DNA of 30,909 nucleotides from an uncultured Christensenellaceae bacterium (lineage in GTDB: Bacteria; Bacillota; Clostridia; Christensenellales; Pumilibacteraceae), in the NCBI GenBank assembly GCA_910587455.1, contig CAJULK010000018.1, positions 1 to 30,909 on the forward strand, given 5' to 3'. The position numbers and the translations under genes were made by a program. This document shows positions 7,301 through 15,800 of this stretch, in pieces (positions within the stretch are counted from its first letter, which is position 1; each line of letters starts with the position of its first letter). The notes under the pieces were generated by a model. That model ran no database searches, was not told the origin of the DNA, and was given only the letters and a program-made list of their open reading frames with translations.

Positions 7301-7919
7301 CGAACGCAGCGTGTCCGGACGTGGCTTGCATATCTTCTACGCCGGCACGCGCCCTCAAGATAGACAAAACCGCAATATTAAACTCGATCTCGAAACGTAC
7401 GACGATAAACGTTTCATGTCGATGACGGGCGATATCTACGGAGCCGCGCCCAAGACAGTCGCCGAGCCGAGCGCCGAGCTTAAAAACTTGCTTGCAAGCA
7501 ATCTCGAAAAGCTATCTCAATATTCTGCGCCGAGCGCGCCGCTCGGGTTTGACGATAACGCGCTTATAGAGAAGATACGTTCGAGCAAACGCGGAGCGGA
7601 CTTCGACGCGCTATGGCGCGGCGAGATTATTCTCTATAAAGCCGACGGTTCTCCCGACCCGTCGCGTTGCGATTATATGCTGTGCAATATGCTCGGCTTT
7701 TTCAGCGGCGGCGACGTCGCCCAGGTCGAACGGCTTATTAAAGCGTCGGGATTGCGTCGCCCGGACAAGCCCGACAAGTATTATGAACTGACGGCACGGA
7801 AAGCGTGCGCCGGACTAAACAAATTCTACACACCGCCGACAAGGGATAATAGCACAAAAAGAAATTACGGCAAACCGAGCGGTGCGGGTAACGGCGGGCG
7901 CGGCAGTTCGGGCAGATAG
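4359..7919 (+). CDS. Polyvalent protein: ArdC-like, MutS-I, P-loop NTPase, PrimPol
   Basis: 1186 residues with at least four modules. Residues ~1-125 are unassigned. Residues ~140-445 resemble ArdC antirestriction proteins: an ssDNA-binding N-terminal part (NVLNLMLSGKSDPRWLTFNQA) and a zincin with HEMAH at 352-356 followed by REELVAEM. Residues ~461-545 match MutS domain I (LQRLGDFYEVLGDKA). Residues ~668-850 are a P-loop NTPase (GPGAGKTT at 675-682). Residues ~905-1085 are a primase-polymerase-like domain (IDLDHH with Asp954 and Asp956, then SVSGRGLHIF). A helical domain like that of phage NrS-1-type primases follows (MLCNMLGFFSGGD). The tail GAGNGGRGSSGR is Gly/Arg-rich. It probably protects and primes incoming single-stranded DNA during transfer. 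The domain calls are by motif; the coordinated role is inference. Confidence 0.85.
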   Translation: MGYFSIIVETRNLEQTVNKINKLIKAFEKDRFADVDILGAVKSRENITYDREIFGKTIGSATIRSDRQYVLVGGSDGYIDQVTHGLKRDHTLWEIDRTTAQTIGAAQKLSQTNNGIGDDGRLIFIADPTRGFENKTEQAKNQTRELSKARQALVDRVLSRLDAGAMPWDNGMQGFTAPFNAVSKTHYRGMNVLNLMLSGKSDPRWLTFNQAKDNGYTVKKGAKGVPIELYKTIDKRTGKEADWDKIRDEVKDMTFAEKQEFKKENLQSFARSYYVFNASDVHGIEPYRAPVLSPADISARNERIERVIENSAAPIFYDGNGRNFYRRSDDEIHLTERTAFTSDEFFYNTALHEMAHSTGHNTRLNRAMGDGFGSKSYAREELVAEMASVLTAAEFGLDHSERVIENSAEYVRSWAQLIREDPQTLIDAAFDASRATDYICDRERQRERANESNAQKESTVSEQYSKYQSVQAQHPDAVVLQRLGDFYEVLGDKARTVAAELDLTLTGRNVGLPERVPMCGFLNHVAEKYIEKIRQNHAVAIIETADNVAYMPSTQVAQRTPLEASAQKESLQSNVRDWYSHTYPTDELVDVLNAETTFGTVRDAINNGKDIYDILGSNDSVVRERVFRELSNVLDVPYKAVYDKWSEADRSEPAPKTAAPNQVHEKPLVVNFFAGPGAGKTTAALELTAALKKAGYTVEYVSEYAKQLVLEGRADELKDQKKVTDGQYALLDRIRGTTDIIVTDSPVLLGLVYGEFNDITPEYAKQIRGYYDSFDNFNMLVNRPNGAAFQTEGRVHNEKQSIELDGKIEAMLKAQGVFYGSYKRDDIAKTVERIGTTYKRLYGENKQEKTQKEKVKPSPAKPSEFKTKLDNISDAMKALPNWVAFRTETLEDGKVKKILLSPNKGASAVEYLKWAKSDDPTTWATFDKAAAFAKKYKLAGLAFAMSGSGMTCIDLDHHLDENGKPSELAQKYITAAQGTYVERSVSGRGLHIFYAGTRPQDRQNRNIKLDLETYDDKRFMSMTGDIYGAAPKTVAEPSAELKNLLASNLEKLSQYSAPSAPLGFDDNALIEKIRSSKRGADFDALWRGEIILYKADGSPDPSRCDYMLCNMLGFFSGGDVAQVERLIKASGLRRPDKPDKYYELTARKACAGLNKFYTPPTRDNSTKRNYGKPSGAGNGGRGSSGR

Positions 7920-8163
7920 TTATTCTCTTTTGTGCTCTCCACGCTAAATTATTAAATTATCGAGGTTGTGACAAAAATGAACGCACCTCGAAACGCCGTA
8001 CTTCCGACAGACCTTTGTGTTTTCCGCGCGAAGCGCTCCGCGAGCGCAAGCGAGCGGCGGCTTAAAAATCGACCTTGCCCCCGCGCATCAGCGCGGCAGC
8101 CCCGCGGCGCATGAGCGGACGCCGCGCCCAATCACCGAAAAATCTATTTACAAGGAGTAAACC

Positions 8164-8562
8164 ATGAACAAAATCATCCTTATAGGCAATCTGACCCGCG
8201 ACCCCGAAAGCGGTACCACGCAAAGCGGCGTGAATTTCACTCGCTTTTGCATAGCTGTGAACCGCCCGTTCACTAACGCCAACGGCGAACGCTTAGCCGA
8301 CTACTTCGACGTTATCTGCTGGCGTCAGCTCGCTGAGCGTTGCGCCAAGTACCTTTTCAAGGGCAGTAAAGTAGGCGTCAACGGTTCGGTGCAGCGGCGG
8401 CAGTACGAAGACCGCGACGGCATTAAGCGCACGTCATTCGACGTCGTCGCCGACGAGATAGAGTTTCTTACGCCCAAAGCGAGAACCGACAACCGCGAAG
8501 ACCCGCCCGAAAGCGCCTTGGATTTGCAGCCCGTCGACCGCCCCGAGGACTTGCCGTTCTGA
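8164..8562 (+). CDS. ssb: Single-stranded DNA-binding protein
   Basis: 132 residues with the SSB OB-fold (MNKIILIGNLTRDPE, then TRFCIAVNR, FDVICWRQLAE and KGSKVGVNGSVQRRQYED) and the acidic C-terminal tip ending PEDLPF that recruits partner proteins. ATG follows ACAAGGAGTAAACC. As an ICE-borne copy it would coat transferred single strands alongside the primase protein upstream. The 244-base gap before it (7920-8163) has GC-rich inverted repeats and possible short ORFs but no gene I can support. It contains two inverted copies of the ICE motif. Confidence 0.95.
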   Translation: MNKIILIGNLTRDPESGTTQSGVNFTRFCIAVNRPFTNANGERLADYFDVICWRQLAERCAKYLFKGSKVGVNGSVQRRQYEDRDGIKRTSFDVVADEIEFLTPKARTDNREDPPESALDLQPVDRPEDLPF

Positions 8563-8585
8563 CGGTAGTTCTCTTATTGAAAAGC

Positions 8586-8739
8586 CCTGCTTTTCAAACA
8601 AGCAGGATAAGAAAGGTAAACAAACTTTGCAAAAAAACAAACTTGTATATTAAAGAAAGCAAAAAAGTTTGTTTATGTTTGTCAGTTTGTTTGTTGAAGT
8701 TTGTTTACCTTCGGATTGTGGCAACTCGGAGACCGAGTT
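8586..8739. other. oriT: Candidate origin of transfer: nested inverted repeats
   Basis: In the 242-base gap upstream of the relaxase operon. A hairpin CCTGCTT/AAGCAGG (8586-8592, 8600-8606) is followed by a 15-bp perfect inverted repeat AAGGTAAACAAACTT (8613-8627)/AAGTTTGTTTACCTT (8697-8711). Nested inside it is AAACAAACTT (8635-8644)/AAGTTTGTTT (8665-8674). Next comes a second hairpin AACTCGG-AGA-CCGAGTT (8723-8739). In pLS20, whose relaxase is MOBL, oriT lies just upstream of the auxiliary and relaxase genes, as here. The nick site is not identified. Confidence 0.6.
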
Positions 8740-8804
8740 CCGCTTGCGCTAACGCGCTAAGGCGGCTTACGCCGCTGATGAAACAACACAAAAGGAGTGC
8801 GCTC

Positions 8805-9236
8805 GTGAAAAAGCCAAATCCAAATGCTACATCGTATTCGCTATATATTCACAACGTCGAAACGCTATCGCTTATCAACGAGCTTGCGAAAAAGCTCGGC
8901 AATCGCAACGCTGTACTCAACGAAGCGTTAGATCTCGGCGTGCCTATCATGTACTCGCGCGTGTTTGGCAAAGACGTCGCGGCGACGAAAGAAAAGCGCA
9001 ACCATACGCCGAGCGTCGCACGCGAGCTTAAAGAACTGCGCCAAGGCTTGGACGATCTGTTTATCGCACACAGCATTGTCGAAACGCTTATTGCCGGTCT
9101 GTTCAATGCCAGGACCGCTGAACTTGCCGGCGAGGACGTCAACGCCGATGCCTTGCTCGACGGCAGTCTTTGCGACCTGCCCGAGCTCGTCGCCGGCATG
9201 AAAGCCGACCTCATGCGGCAAAGGAGCGATGAATAA
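8805..9236 (+). CDS. Relaxosome accessory protein, probable DNA-binding
   Basis: 143 residues from the GTG at 8805, chosen because AAAGGAGTG lies 7-8 bases upstream. The longer reading frame extends through the oriT-like repeats and codes for implausible sequence. Residues ~10-55 (YSLYIHNVETLSLINELAKK then NRNAVLNEALDLG) have the strand-helix-helix pattern of ribbon-helix-helix proteins. The rest is helical. The stop overlaps the ATG of the relaxase (TAATG). Position and fold suggest a counterpart of the pLS20 Aux proteins, which bind oriT and help the relaxase. This is inference from context. Confidence 0.7.
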   Translation: MKKPNPNATSYSLYIHNVETLSLINELAKKLGNRNAVLNEALDLGVPIMYSRVFGKDVAATKEKRNHTPSVARELKELRQGLDDLFIAHSIVETLIAGLFNARTAELAGEDVNADALLDGSLCDLPELVAGMKADLMRQRSDE

Positions 9237-10522
9237 TGAATAGCAAGAACGCCGTCGTGTTCTCATGCATGTATACGCCCGTTGCCCCGCTCGAGAAGTG
9301 GAGCGCGGCGAAAAAAACCGAATGGGCAAGCAATCGGCGGTTCTACTCATGCAACGCCGAGCCCGGCGAGATTGACGTCACCGAGTATATCGCGGATGAC
9401 GAAAAGGTCGCGCGTCCGGACGACGAGCTTCTTCGGGAACAAGCCGCCGAACGGCTCGGTATAAACCTCGCCGACCGCATCCCGGACAAGTCCGAGGCGC
9501 GGAGCATAGAGGAGTACATGACACGATTTAATACGCTCGGCGCGTTTAACCTCGGCGGCGCGATGACAAAGCGCGAGATCGAAGAATGGAAAAAGAATGC
9601 ACAAAAAACCAAAGCGACGCTGTACCACGGTGTGCTGTCGCTACCGGCATGGCAATCGAAACTCGTCGGGTACGAGGATATAGAACGGCTCGTCCGTCAG
9701 ACGTTCGGCGGGTTTTTGAAAAATGCAGGATTCGACCCGAATAACGTCGCGCTTATGTGCGCTATGCACGACAACACGGAAAACAAGCATTTCCACTTCA
9801 CGTTCTACGAAAAAGCGCCGCTGTACCGCGATAAGAACGGCAAGCTGTCTTACCGACGCAAGTGGAACATAGACAAGCAAACGCTGAACGAATACCGCAT
9901 GTCAGCTACGGCGTATCTCGACGAACATAAGAAAGATCTTAGCAAATACCGCACCGTCGTAGTGCAGAGCCTGCGCGGCGTTCCGACCGACAGCGATTTG
10001 TATATAGAGCTCCGAGAACTCGCGGACAAGCTTCCGAAGTCCGGACGCTTACAGTACAACAGCGACAACGTCGCGCCGTACCGCAAGGACATAGACGCGC
10101 TCGCGTCCATGCTGATGCGCCGCAGTCCCGAGGCAATGAATGCGCACAGGAACGTGCTTCGAGAGATAGCCCGGCGCGGTAAAGCAATCGCCGAGACAGG
10201 GACGAAGTCCGACTATGTAAAGCGCCTGACCGCCGAGTATAAGTCTCGACTCGGGAACGTAGTGCTCGGCATGGTCAAGAACTTCCGACGCAATCCAAAG
10301 TCAACAGTGCGCGGCGAGCCGAAGTCCTGCAAACAGCACAAAGCCGCGGCCAGGCGCAGGCGCACTCATGGCGCGGCTATAATACGCGAAACGCTGCGGA
10401 TCTTCGACGGCGGACAGAAAAGCGTGCAGGCGGACTTTACACGAAATCTTGCCCGCGCAGAGCGCGAGATAGAGTTCGAGAACGTCGCGTCAGTCAATAA
10501 CGAAAAACGCAACAGGAGTTAA
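9236..10522 (+). CDS. MOBL-like relaxase
   Basis: 428 residues. The metal-binding motif of HUH relaxases is clear: HDNTENKHFHF with His178, His185 and His187. Around it the sequence matches the MobL family known from Firmicutes plasmids and ICEs (MTKREIEEWKKNAQKTKATLYHGVLSLP, then FLKNAGFDPNNVALM). The catalytic Tyr is not certain; tyrosines near the N-terminus (YTP, FYSCN) or around EYMTRFN are candidates. The enzyme nicks oriT and pilots the strand into the recipient. It is coupled to the accessory gene upstream and the coupling protein starts two bases after its stop. The C-terminus is Arg/Lys-rich (NNEKRNRS), as expected of a type IV secretion substrate. Confidence 0.85.
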   Translation: MNSKNAVVFSCMYTPVAPLEKWSAAKKTEWASNRRFYSCNAEPGEIDVTEYIADDEKVARPDDELLREQAAERLGINLADRIPDKSEARSIEEYMTRFNTLGAFNLGGAMTKREIEEWKKNAQKTKATLYHGVLSLPAWQSKLVGYEDIERLVRQTFGGFLKNAGFDPNNVALMCAMHDNTENKHFHFTFYEKAPLYRDKNGKLSYRRKWNIDKQTLNEYRMSATAYLDEHKKDLSKYRTVVVQSLRGVPTDSDLYIELRELADKLPKSGRLQYNSDNVAPYRKDIDALASMLMRRSPEAMNAHRNVLREIARRGKAIAETGTKSDYVKRLTAEYKSRLGNVVLGMVKNFRRNPKSTVRGEPKSCKQHKAAARRRRTHGAAIIRETLRIFDGGQKSVQADFTRNLARAEREIEFENVASVNNEKRNRS

Positions 10523-10524
10523 AA

Positions 10525-12879
10525 GTGAGCAGAAAAGGCAGAGATACGGATAAGAAAATGCCGCTCGGTACTTTGATCGCGATTTGCGCGGTCGGCTCTG
10601 TCGTGCTATGGTTTATCGTCGCAATCGTCGTCGGCGCATTGTCGCTCGGCAAGGACTTCGATGTCTTTGTTGCGCTCGCAAGCGGGATCTCCGATTACCG
10701 AGTATGGGTCATTTTCATTTGCGCAATCGTCGGCGTTATAGTCGCGTTAGCCGCGCGAGAACTGCGCAGCGGTCGGCGCGTTCTCAAGATTAACGACATC
10801 GAAGACAGCCGATGGCTGACTAACGCCGACGTCAAACGTAGCGAGAACATGACGCTCGTCTCATACTCCAAGCTCAATACCGTCGCCGACGGCGTGCCTG
10901 TGTACGCATCGAAACAGGGCTCGGATATTTCCGTCGTGCTCGCCAAACCGTCGCATGCTATCATCATCGGCAATACCGGCAGCGGCAAAACGTCGACGTT
11001 CGTTGACCCGACGGTGCAGATACTCTGCCGCACCAAGACCAAGCCGAGTGTTGTCTTGACCGACCCTAAAGGCGAGCTTTACCGTCATCATGCGGCGACG
11101 CTCGCGGCGCAGGGCTACACCGTGCACGTTATAGATATTTCAGATCCGTACCGTTCGGCGCGGTGGAATCCGTTTGCGGCTGTCATCGAAAAAACACAAA
11201 GAATAAAAGCCGCTATGAGCGCGTCGTTCGAACCGCCAGAGGTCGTACAGCGAAACGGTAAATATATCGACGTCAACGGCGTGGTGCATGACACGTTCGA
11301 ACAAGCGCACGCGGCAAACGCCACGCTCGGCGCATACTCGTTCGACGGCAAGACATACGCTACGCGCGAAGATGCCGACGTAGCGCGGCAAGTCCTTATC
11401 CAAGACCTAACCGACGAAATTTTTATAGATATTCAGGACGTTATTTACACGGTTTGCCCTATTACGTCACAGCAAGAGCCTGTATGGGAACAGGGTGCGC
11501 GCAACTTCATTTTCGCGCTGGCGCTCGCTTTATGGGAAGACCTGCGCGACGGTATGTGCGACGAGCGCGAGTTCAACCTGCATACTCTGTACAAGAACAT
11601 TGCCGATTATGCAAAGGGCGACATCGCTATACTTAATGAGTATCTTTCCGCTGCGCGCGACGAGGACAGCAAGGTCACGGGTCTCGCCAATCCTATTCTC
11701 GCCGCCGAAGATAGACAGCTATCGAGCTATCTCTCGCAGGTAAACAATTACATCGTTGGTTTCGCCGACAGCGGCATACGCCGCTTGACGTCCGGCAATG
11801 ACATCGACGTCGCGGAGTTCGACGAAAAGCCTACCGCGCTGTTTATTAAAATTCCGGAAGAAAAGCAGGGGCGGCATTTCCTTGTATCGCTAATGGTGAC
11901 GCAAGTTTACAAGGTGCTCGTCGACAAAGCTCGGCGCAACTACCACAACGGCGAAACCCATGATGAGGAGCTGAAGCGTACGGTTTACTTCATTATGGAC
12001 GAGTTCGGCAACCTTCCGAAGTTCGAGAGCCTACGCGCACTCATCACCGTCGGACGGTCGCGGCGCATATTCATGTTGCCTGTAATTCAGAGTTTTGCGC
12101 AGCTCGACGTCGTTTACGACGAAAAGACGGCAAAAACCGTGCGCGACAATGCAAATGTAAAGATCTTCATCGGCAGTACGGACAAGAACACGCTATCCGA
12201 GTTTTCCGAACTCTGTGGCAAAACTAAGCGCCGACATATTTCATTCGGAGACGGAGCGGACACGGCGCACTTCAACGTAAACACGTCGGCGGAGAGCGTG
12301 CCGCTCATATACCCGACCGAACTCGAGCGGCTCAACGATCCGCCGCGCGTCATGGGTAACGCGATTGTGTTGGCGTTCGGCAAAAACCCGATCCGTGCCA
12401 AGTTCGAGCCGTTTTTCAAAGCGAAAAAGATCTACCGTCAGACCGACGGCGAATTGGACAACCGCGCGTCGCCGCAGGTGTTCGACGAACAGGCGCACTA
12501 TTACAACTTTGCCGAGCGCAGTCTGTACATAGCACGAAGCGAAGAGTTCGCCGCCGCACAGTTCGAGCAGGCGCGCCGCACCGTCGAAGAAATATCCGGG
12601 AACGCCGAACCGTCGCCGCCCTTCGACCCTTTGGACGGCGCGGATGAGCGGCTTATGCCCCTTATGCTCGGCATTAAAGCCAAAGTGCCGGAAAAGATAG
12701 GCATTTCGCTCGAGTCCGCTTTTTTCGACCACGATGCGGATAAACTCGTCGCCGCATGCGACGTCGCAATCGATTACGCAGTAGCGAAAAACAAGCGCTG
12801 GCTCAAAGCCGAGAGCGCAAAGCTCAAGAACATTGTCAAACAACTCGCGGCGAGAGTATCGCCGGATATCCAAGGTTAA
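10525..12879 (+). CDS. VirD4/TraG-type coupling protein
   Basis: 784 residues from a GTG start with AGGAG 8 bases upstream. Two N-terminal membrane segments (residues ~14-38 and ~57-76) are followed by the ATPase: Walker A GNTGSGKT (149-156), VVLTDPKGELYRHHA, Walker B YFIMDEFGNLP (Asp492, Glu493) and GRSRRIFMLPVIQS. It brings the relaxosome to the channel. Between the conserved NPFAAV and the later ATPase core there is an unusual ~70-residue insert with a copy of the ICE motif at its left edge (11194). A long C-terminal extension (~residues 620-784) is less conserved. Confidence 0.92.
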   Translation: MSRKGRDTDKKMPLGTLIAICAVGSVVLWFIVAIVVGALSLGKDFDVFVALASGISDYRVWVIFICAIVGVIVALAARELRSGRRVLKINDIEDSRWLTNADVKRSENMTLVSYSKLNTVADGVPVYASKQGSDISVVLAKPSHAIIIGNTGSGKTSTFVDPTVQILCRTKTKPSVVLTDPKGELYRHHAATLAAQGYTVHVIDISDPYRSARWNPFAAVIEKTQRIKAAMSASFEPPEVVQRNGKYIDVNGVVHDTFEQAHAANATLGAYSFDGKTYATREDADVARQVLIQDLTDEIFIDIQDVIYTVCPITSQQEPVWEQGARNFIFALALALWEDLRDGMCDEREFNLHTLYKNIADYAKGDIAILNEYLSAARDEDSKVTGLANPILAAEDRQLSSYLSQVNNYIVGFADSGIRRLTSGNDIDVAEFDEKPTALFIKIPEEKQGRHFLVSLMVTQVYKVLVDKARRNYHNGETHDEELKRTVYFIMDEFGNLPKFESLRALITVGRSRRIFMLPVIQSFAQLDVVYDEKTAKTVRDNANVKIFIGSTDKNTLSEFSELCGKTKRRHISFGDGADTAHFNVNTSAESVPLIYPTELERLNDPPRVMGNAIVLAFGKNPIRAKFEPFFKAKKIYRQTDGELDNRASPQVFDEQAHYYNFAERSLYIARSEEFAAAQFEQARRTVEEISGNAEPSPPFDPLDGADERLMPLMLGIKAKVPEKIGISLESAFFDHDADKLVAACDVAIDYAVAKNKRWLKAESAKLKNIVKQLAARVSPDIQG

Positions 12880-12892
12880 GGAGAACACAAGA

Positions 12893-15800
12893 ATGAAAGC
12901 AGTAAAAAGAATACGAAACTACGCACTTATCTGCATTGTGGCATTACTTGCATGCCTATGTATATTCTGCGTTCTACGCGGCGGCAGAGATAATATTGTC
13001 GCAAGCGCAGAGTCAAACACGACACTTAAATACGCTATGACTTTCGATTATACTAATACGCATGTAGACAAAGGTACAACAAAGCATTTAGGCAACGGAA
13101 CCACCGTAACTTCGGCAAGAGTACAATATTCTGCCGGTTCGTACGGTTCGGCAGAGCTCGGAAAAACCACTGTCTCAATATCAATATGGGGCGGCAGCAG
13201 TAGCGGCACGGGCGTGTTGGAAAACGGCGGTGCAATAAAGTCGAATACCGTAAATATTTCATTGACTTATGGCGAGTTCAAGTTTGGCAGTTATAGCTTA
13301 ACTGGCAGTAAGGGCACTAAATTCGAAAAAACTTTCACCGCCGTGGCTAATATGTCGTCAATATCCCAAACATTGCCCGATGATTACTATACGTTGAGTT
13401 ACAGCATACAAACACAACCGAGTTATTCGACGAGCGGATCATCATATTATCACGCAACTCTAACCACTCGTTTCTATGTAGATACGACCGCACCGTCGTT
13501 ACGGTTTAATGCGTACAACAAAACAGATGCGGCGGTGACATGGGATAACAACACAGACTTTGAAAGCCCAACGTCCGCGACGTACAAACTCGACGGCGAG
13601 CAAATCGGCAATTACACATCCGGCGCAAGACTTTCAAAAGAAGGTAAGTATGAAATAACAGTAATGGATAAAGCCGGTAACTCCTCAATGGCGACGTTAT
13701 ATGTAGATAAGACCGCTCCCGAGCTTAAACGCTCTGCCGAGTATTCCAAAACCGGCGCGAACGTCAAGTGGACTGTCGGCAAATACGAAACGCCCGTTAG
13801 CGCAACATACAAGCACAACGGCGTAAGTAAGGGCGCGTATACGTCCGGCACTGATTTATCCGACGAAGGCAAGTACGAAATCACGGCGACGGATGTAGCC
13901 GGCAACGCTTCGAGCACAACGTTCTACATAGACCGCACGGCACCGTCTCTATCCCGAACGGCGGAATATTCCAAAACGAGCGCGAACGCCAAGTGGAGTG
14001 TCGGGAGTTACGACACGCCCGTTACCGCGACGTATAAGCACAACGGCAAAAGCAAAGGCGAATACGTTTCGGGCACGAATTTGACCGCCGAGGGTTATTA
14101 CGAAATCACGGCGACGGACGCCGCGGGCAACAGCTCGAACACGACTTTTTATATAGACAAGACCGCGCCCGTACTCAAACGCTCCGCCGAATATTCCAAA
14201 ACGAGCGCGGACGTCAAATGGACTGTCGAGAGTTACGAAACACCTGTTACCGCTACATACAAACTCAACGGCGTGAGTAAAGGCGTGTATACGCCGGGCA
14301 CGGATCTATCCGATGAAGGCAAGTACGAAATCACGGCGACGGACGCCGCGGGCAACAGCTCGAACACGACATTCTACATAGACCGCACCGCGCCGACGCT
14401 TACGTTCTCGGCGAACGGCGACGCAATTACGAATAGGTACACAAACAAGAATTTCACTGCATACGGCGACGATACGTTGTCCGGCGTAGATAAAATCGAG
14501 ATTTATCTTGACGGCAGATATACCGCGTATAACGGTGCGCTTTGTTCCGACAACGGCGAATATCTGTTCCGCGTTACCGACCGTGCCGGGAATATCTCGA
14601 CCGCGACGACTACGCTGTACCGAACAGATACGTTCGGCAATCTCGCATCGATACGCGACGCATACAAATTAAACTCTTGGTACGTCGTCACGCTCCCCGC
14701 GCGGATATTCACGACGGATAGCAAAGACGTCGCCGGGAAATACAGCTTCGAGAGCTACGACAAAGCGCTCGCGTTTGCCGTAACGAAAGAGCGCGAGTTT
14801 CGCGTGAGCAATGTACAGGGCGGATATATTTACGTCTCCGCGAGCAATGAGAACGTCGCGCAGAAGTACGACACCGAAAGCGCGTTAAACGTTGTTGTCG
14901 AAAAGTATGCGCGTAAATATATTTCCGCACGGCAGATATCCAATTCAAACGGTTCGGATAGGTATTATATCGAGCCGGAAAGCCTTGTTCGCAACAGTCC
15001 CGTTTTACCCGGATATCTTTCGGCATACAACCGTTTGCCTCGCATATTTGCTCGCTCGACCGCGCTTTGGACTTTGCCGAACGTAAAGTACATTTCCAAA
15101 ATGCCGTATTCCGTAACGGCAAAGTATCTCGGCGACGTCGCGGAAGCGACTGCGCAAAACGAAATAGAAATACCAACCGGCATAACCCTACCCGACGCAA
15201 TTTCGGAATACCGTCAGGGCTTTTATCTCATTACCGAGCGAGACGGCGCCGGGAACGTCGAGCAGTACATTATCTATTCCGACGCAGAACTTCCGACCGC
15301 GCGCGTCACCGCCGAAAGCGGCGATGGCGTTTGCGAGTTCACGCTCGATGCGGATTACACAAAGAACGAAATTCCGTATTTCCTATCTCTCGGCTTTGAT
15401 GAAATAACCGACAATGCAGACTCATACATAACGCTCAAGGTCGAAAAAGGCAGTGTTACAAAATACTACACGCAATCCGATGAGCTTCCCGTGCTCGGCT
15501 CCGACGAGTTTACGAGCGGCAAATACACCGTGACTATATTCGACCGCTCGCTCAACGCTTTGGTATTCGACGTATATATCGCCGGCGCGCCGCCTTCAAT
15601 GACGCACGGCTCGCTCGCCGCGGACAAGCCGGAGTGCAAAATTTCTTTTGTGACGTCGGATAAGTTCAACGTTATTACCGGCATTACGCTTTATAAAATC
15701 GAGTATGACGGATCTAAAACCGTGCTCGATACGGACGGGCTCGGCACGCCTGTCAATGCCGCGACACTGTCATACGTTCTCACGGTCGGCGGCAAGTACG

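Noticed and set aside
8577..8804. N-terminal extension of the relaxosome accessory protein
   Set aside because: These codons run through the inverted repeats of the oriT candidate and encode Cys/Lys-rich, implausible sequence; the GTG at 8805 has a strong ribosome binding site.
13487..14386. Regular repeats as a possible CRISPR array
   Set aside because: The 225-nt units are in frame and encode similar 75-residue protein modules; there are no short repeats with unique spacers anywhere in the window.
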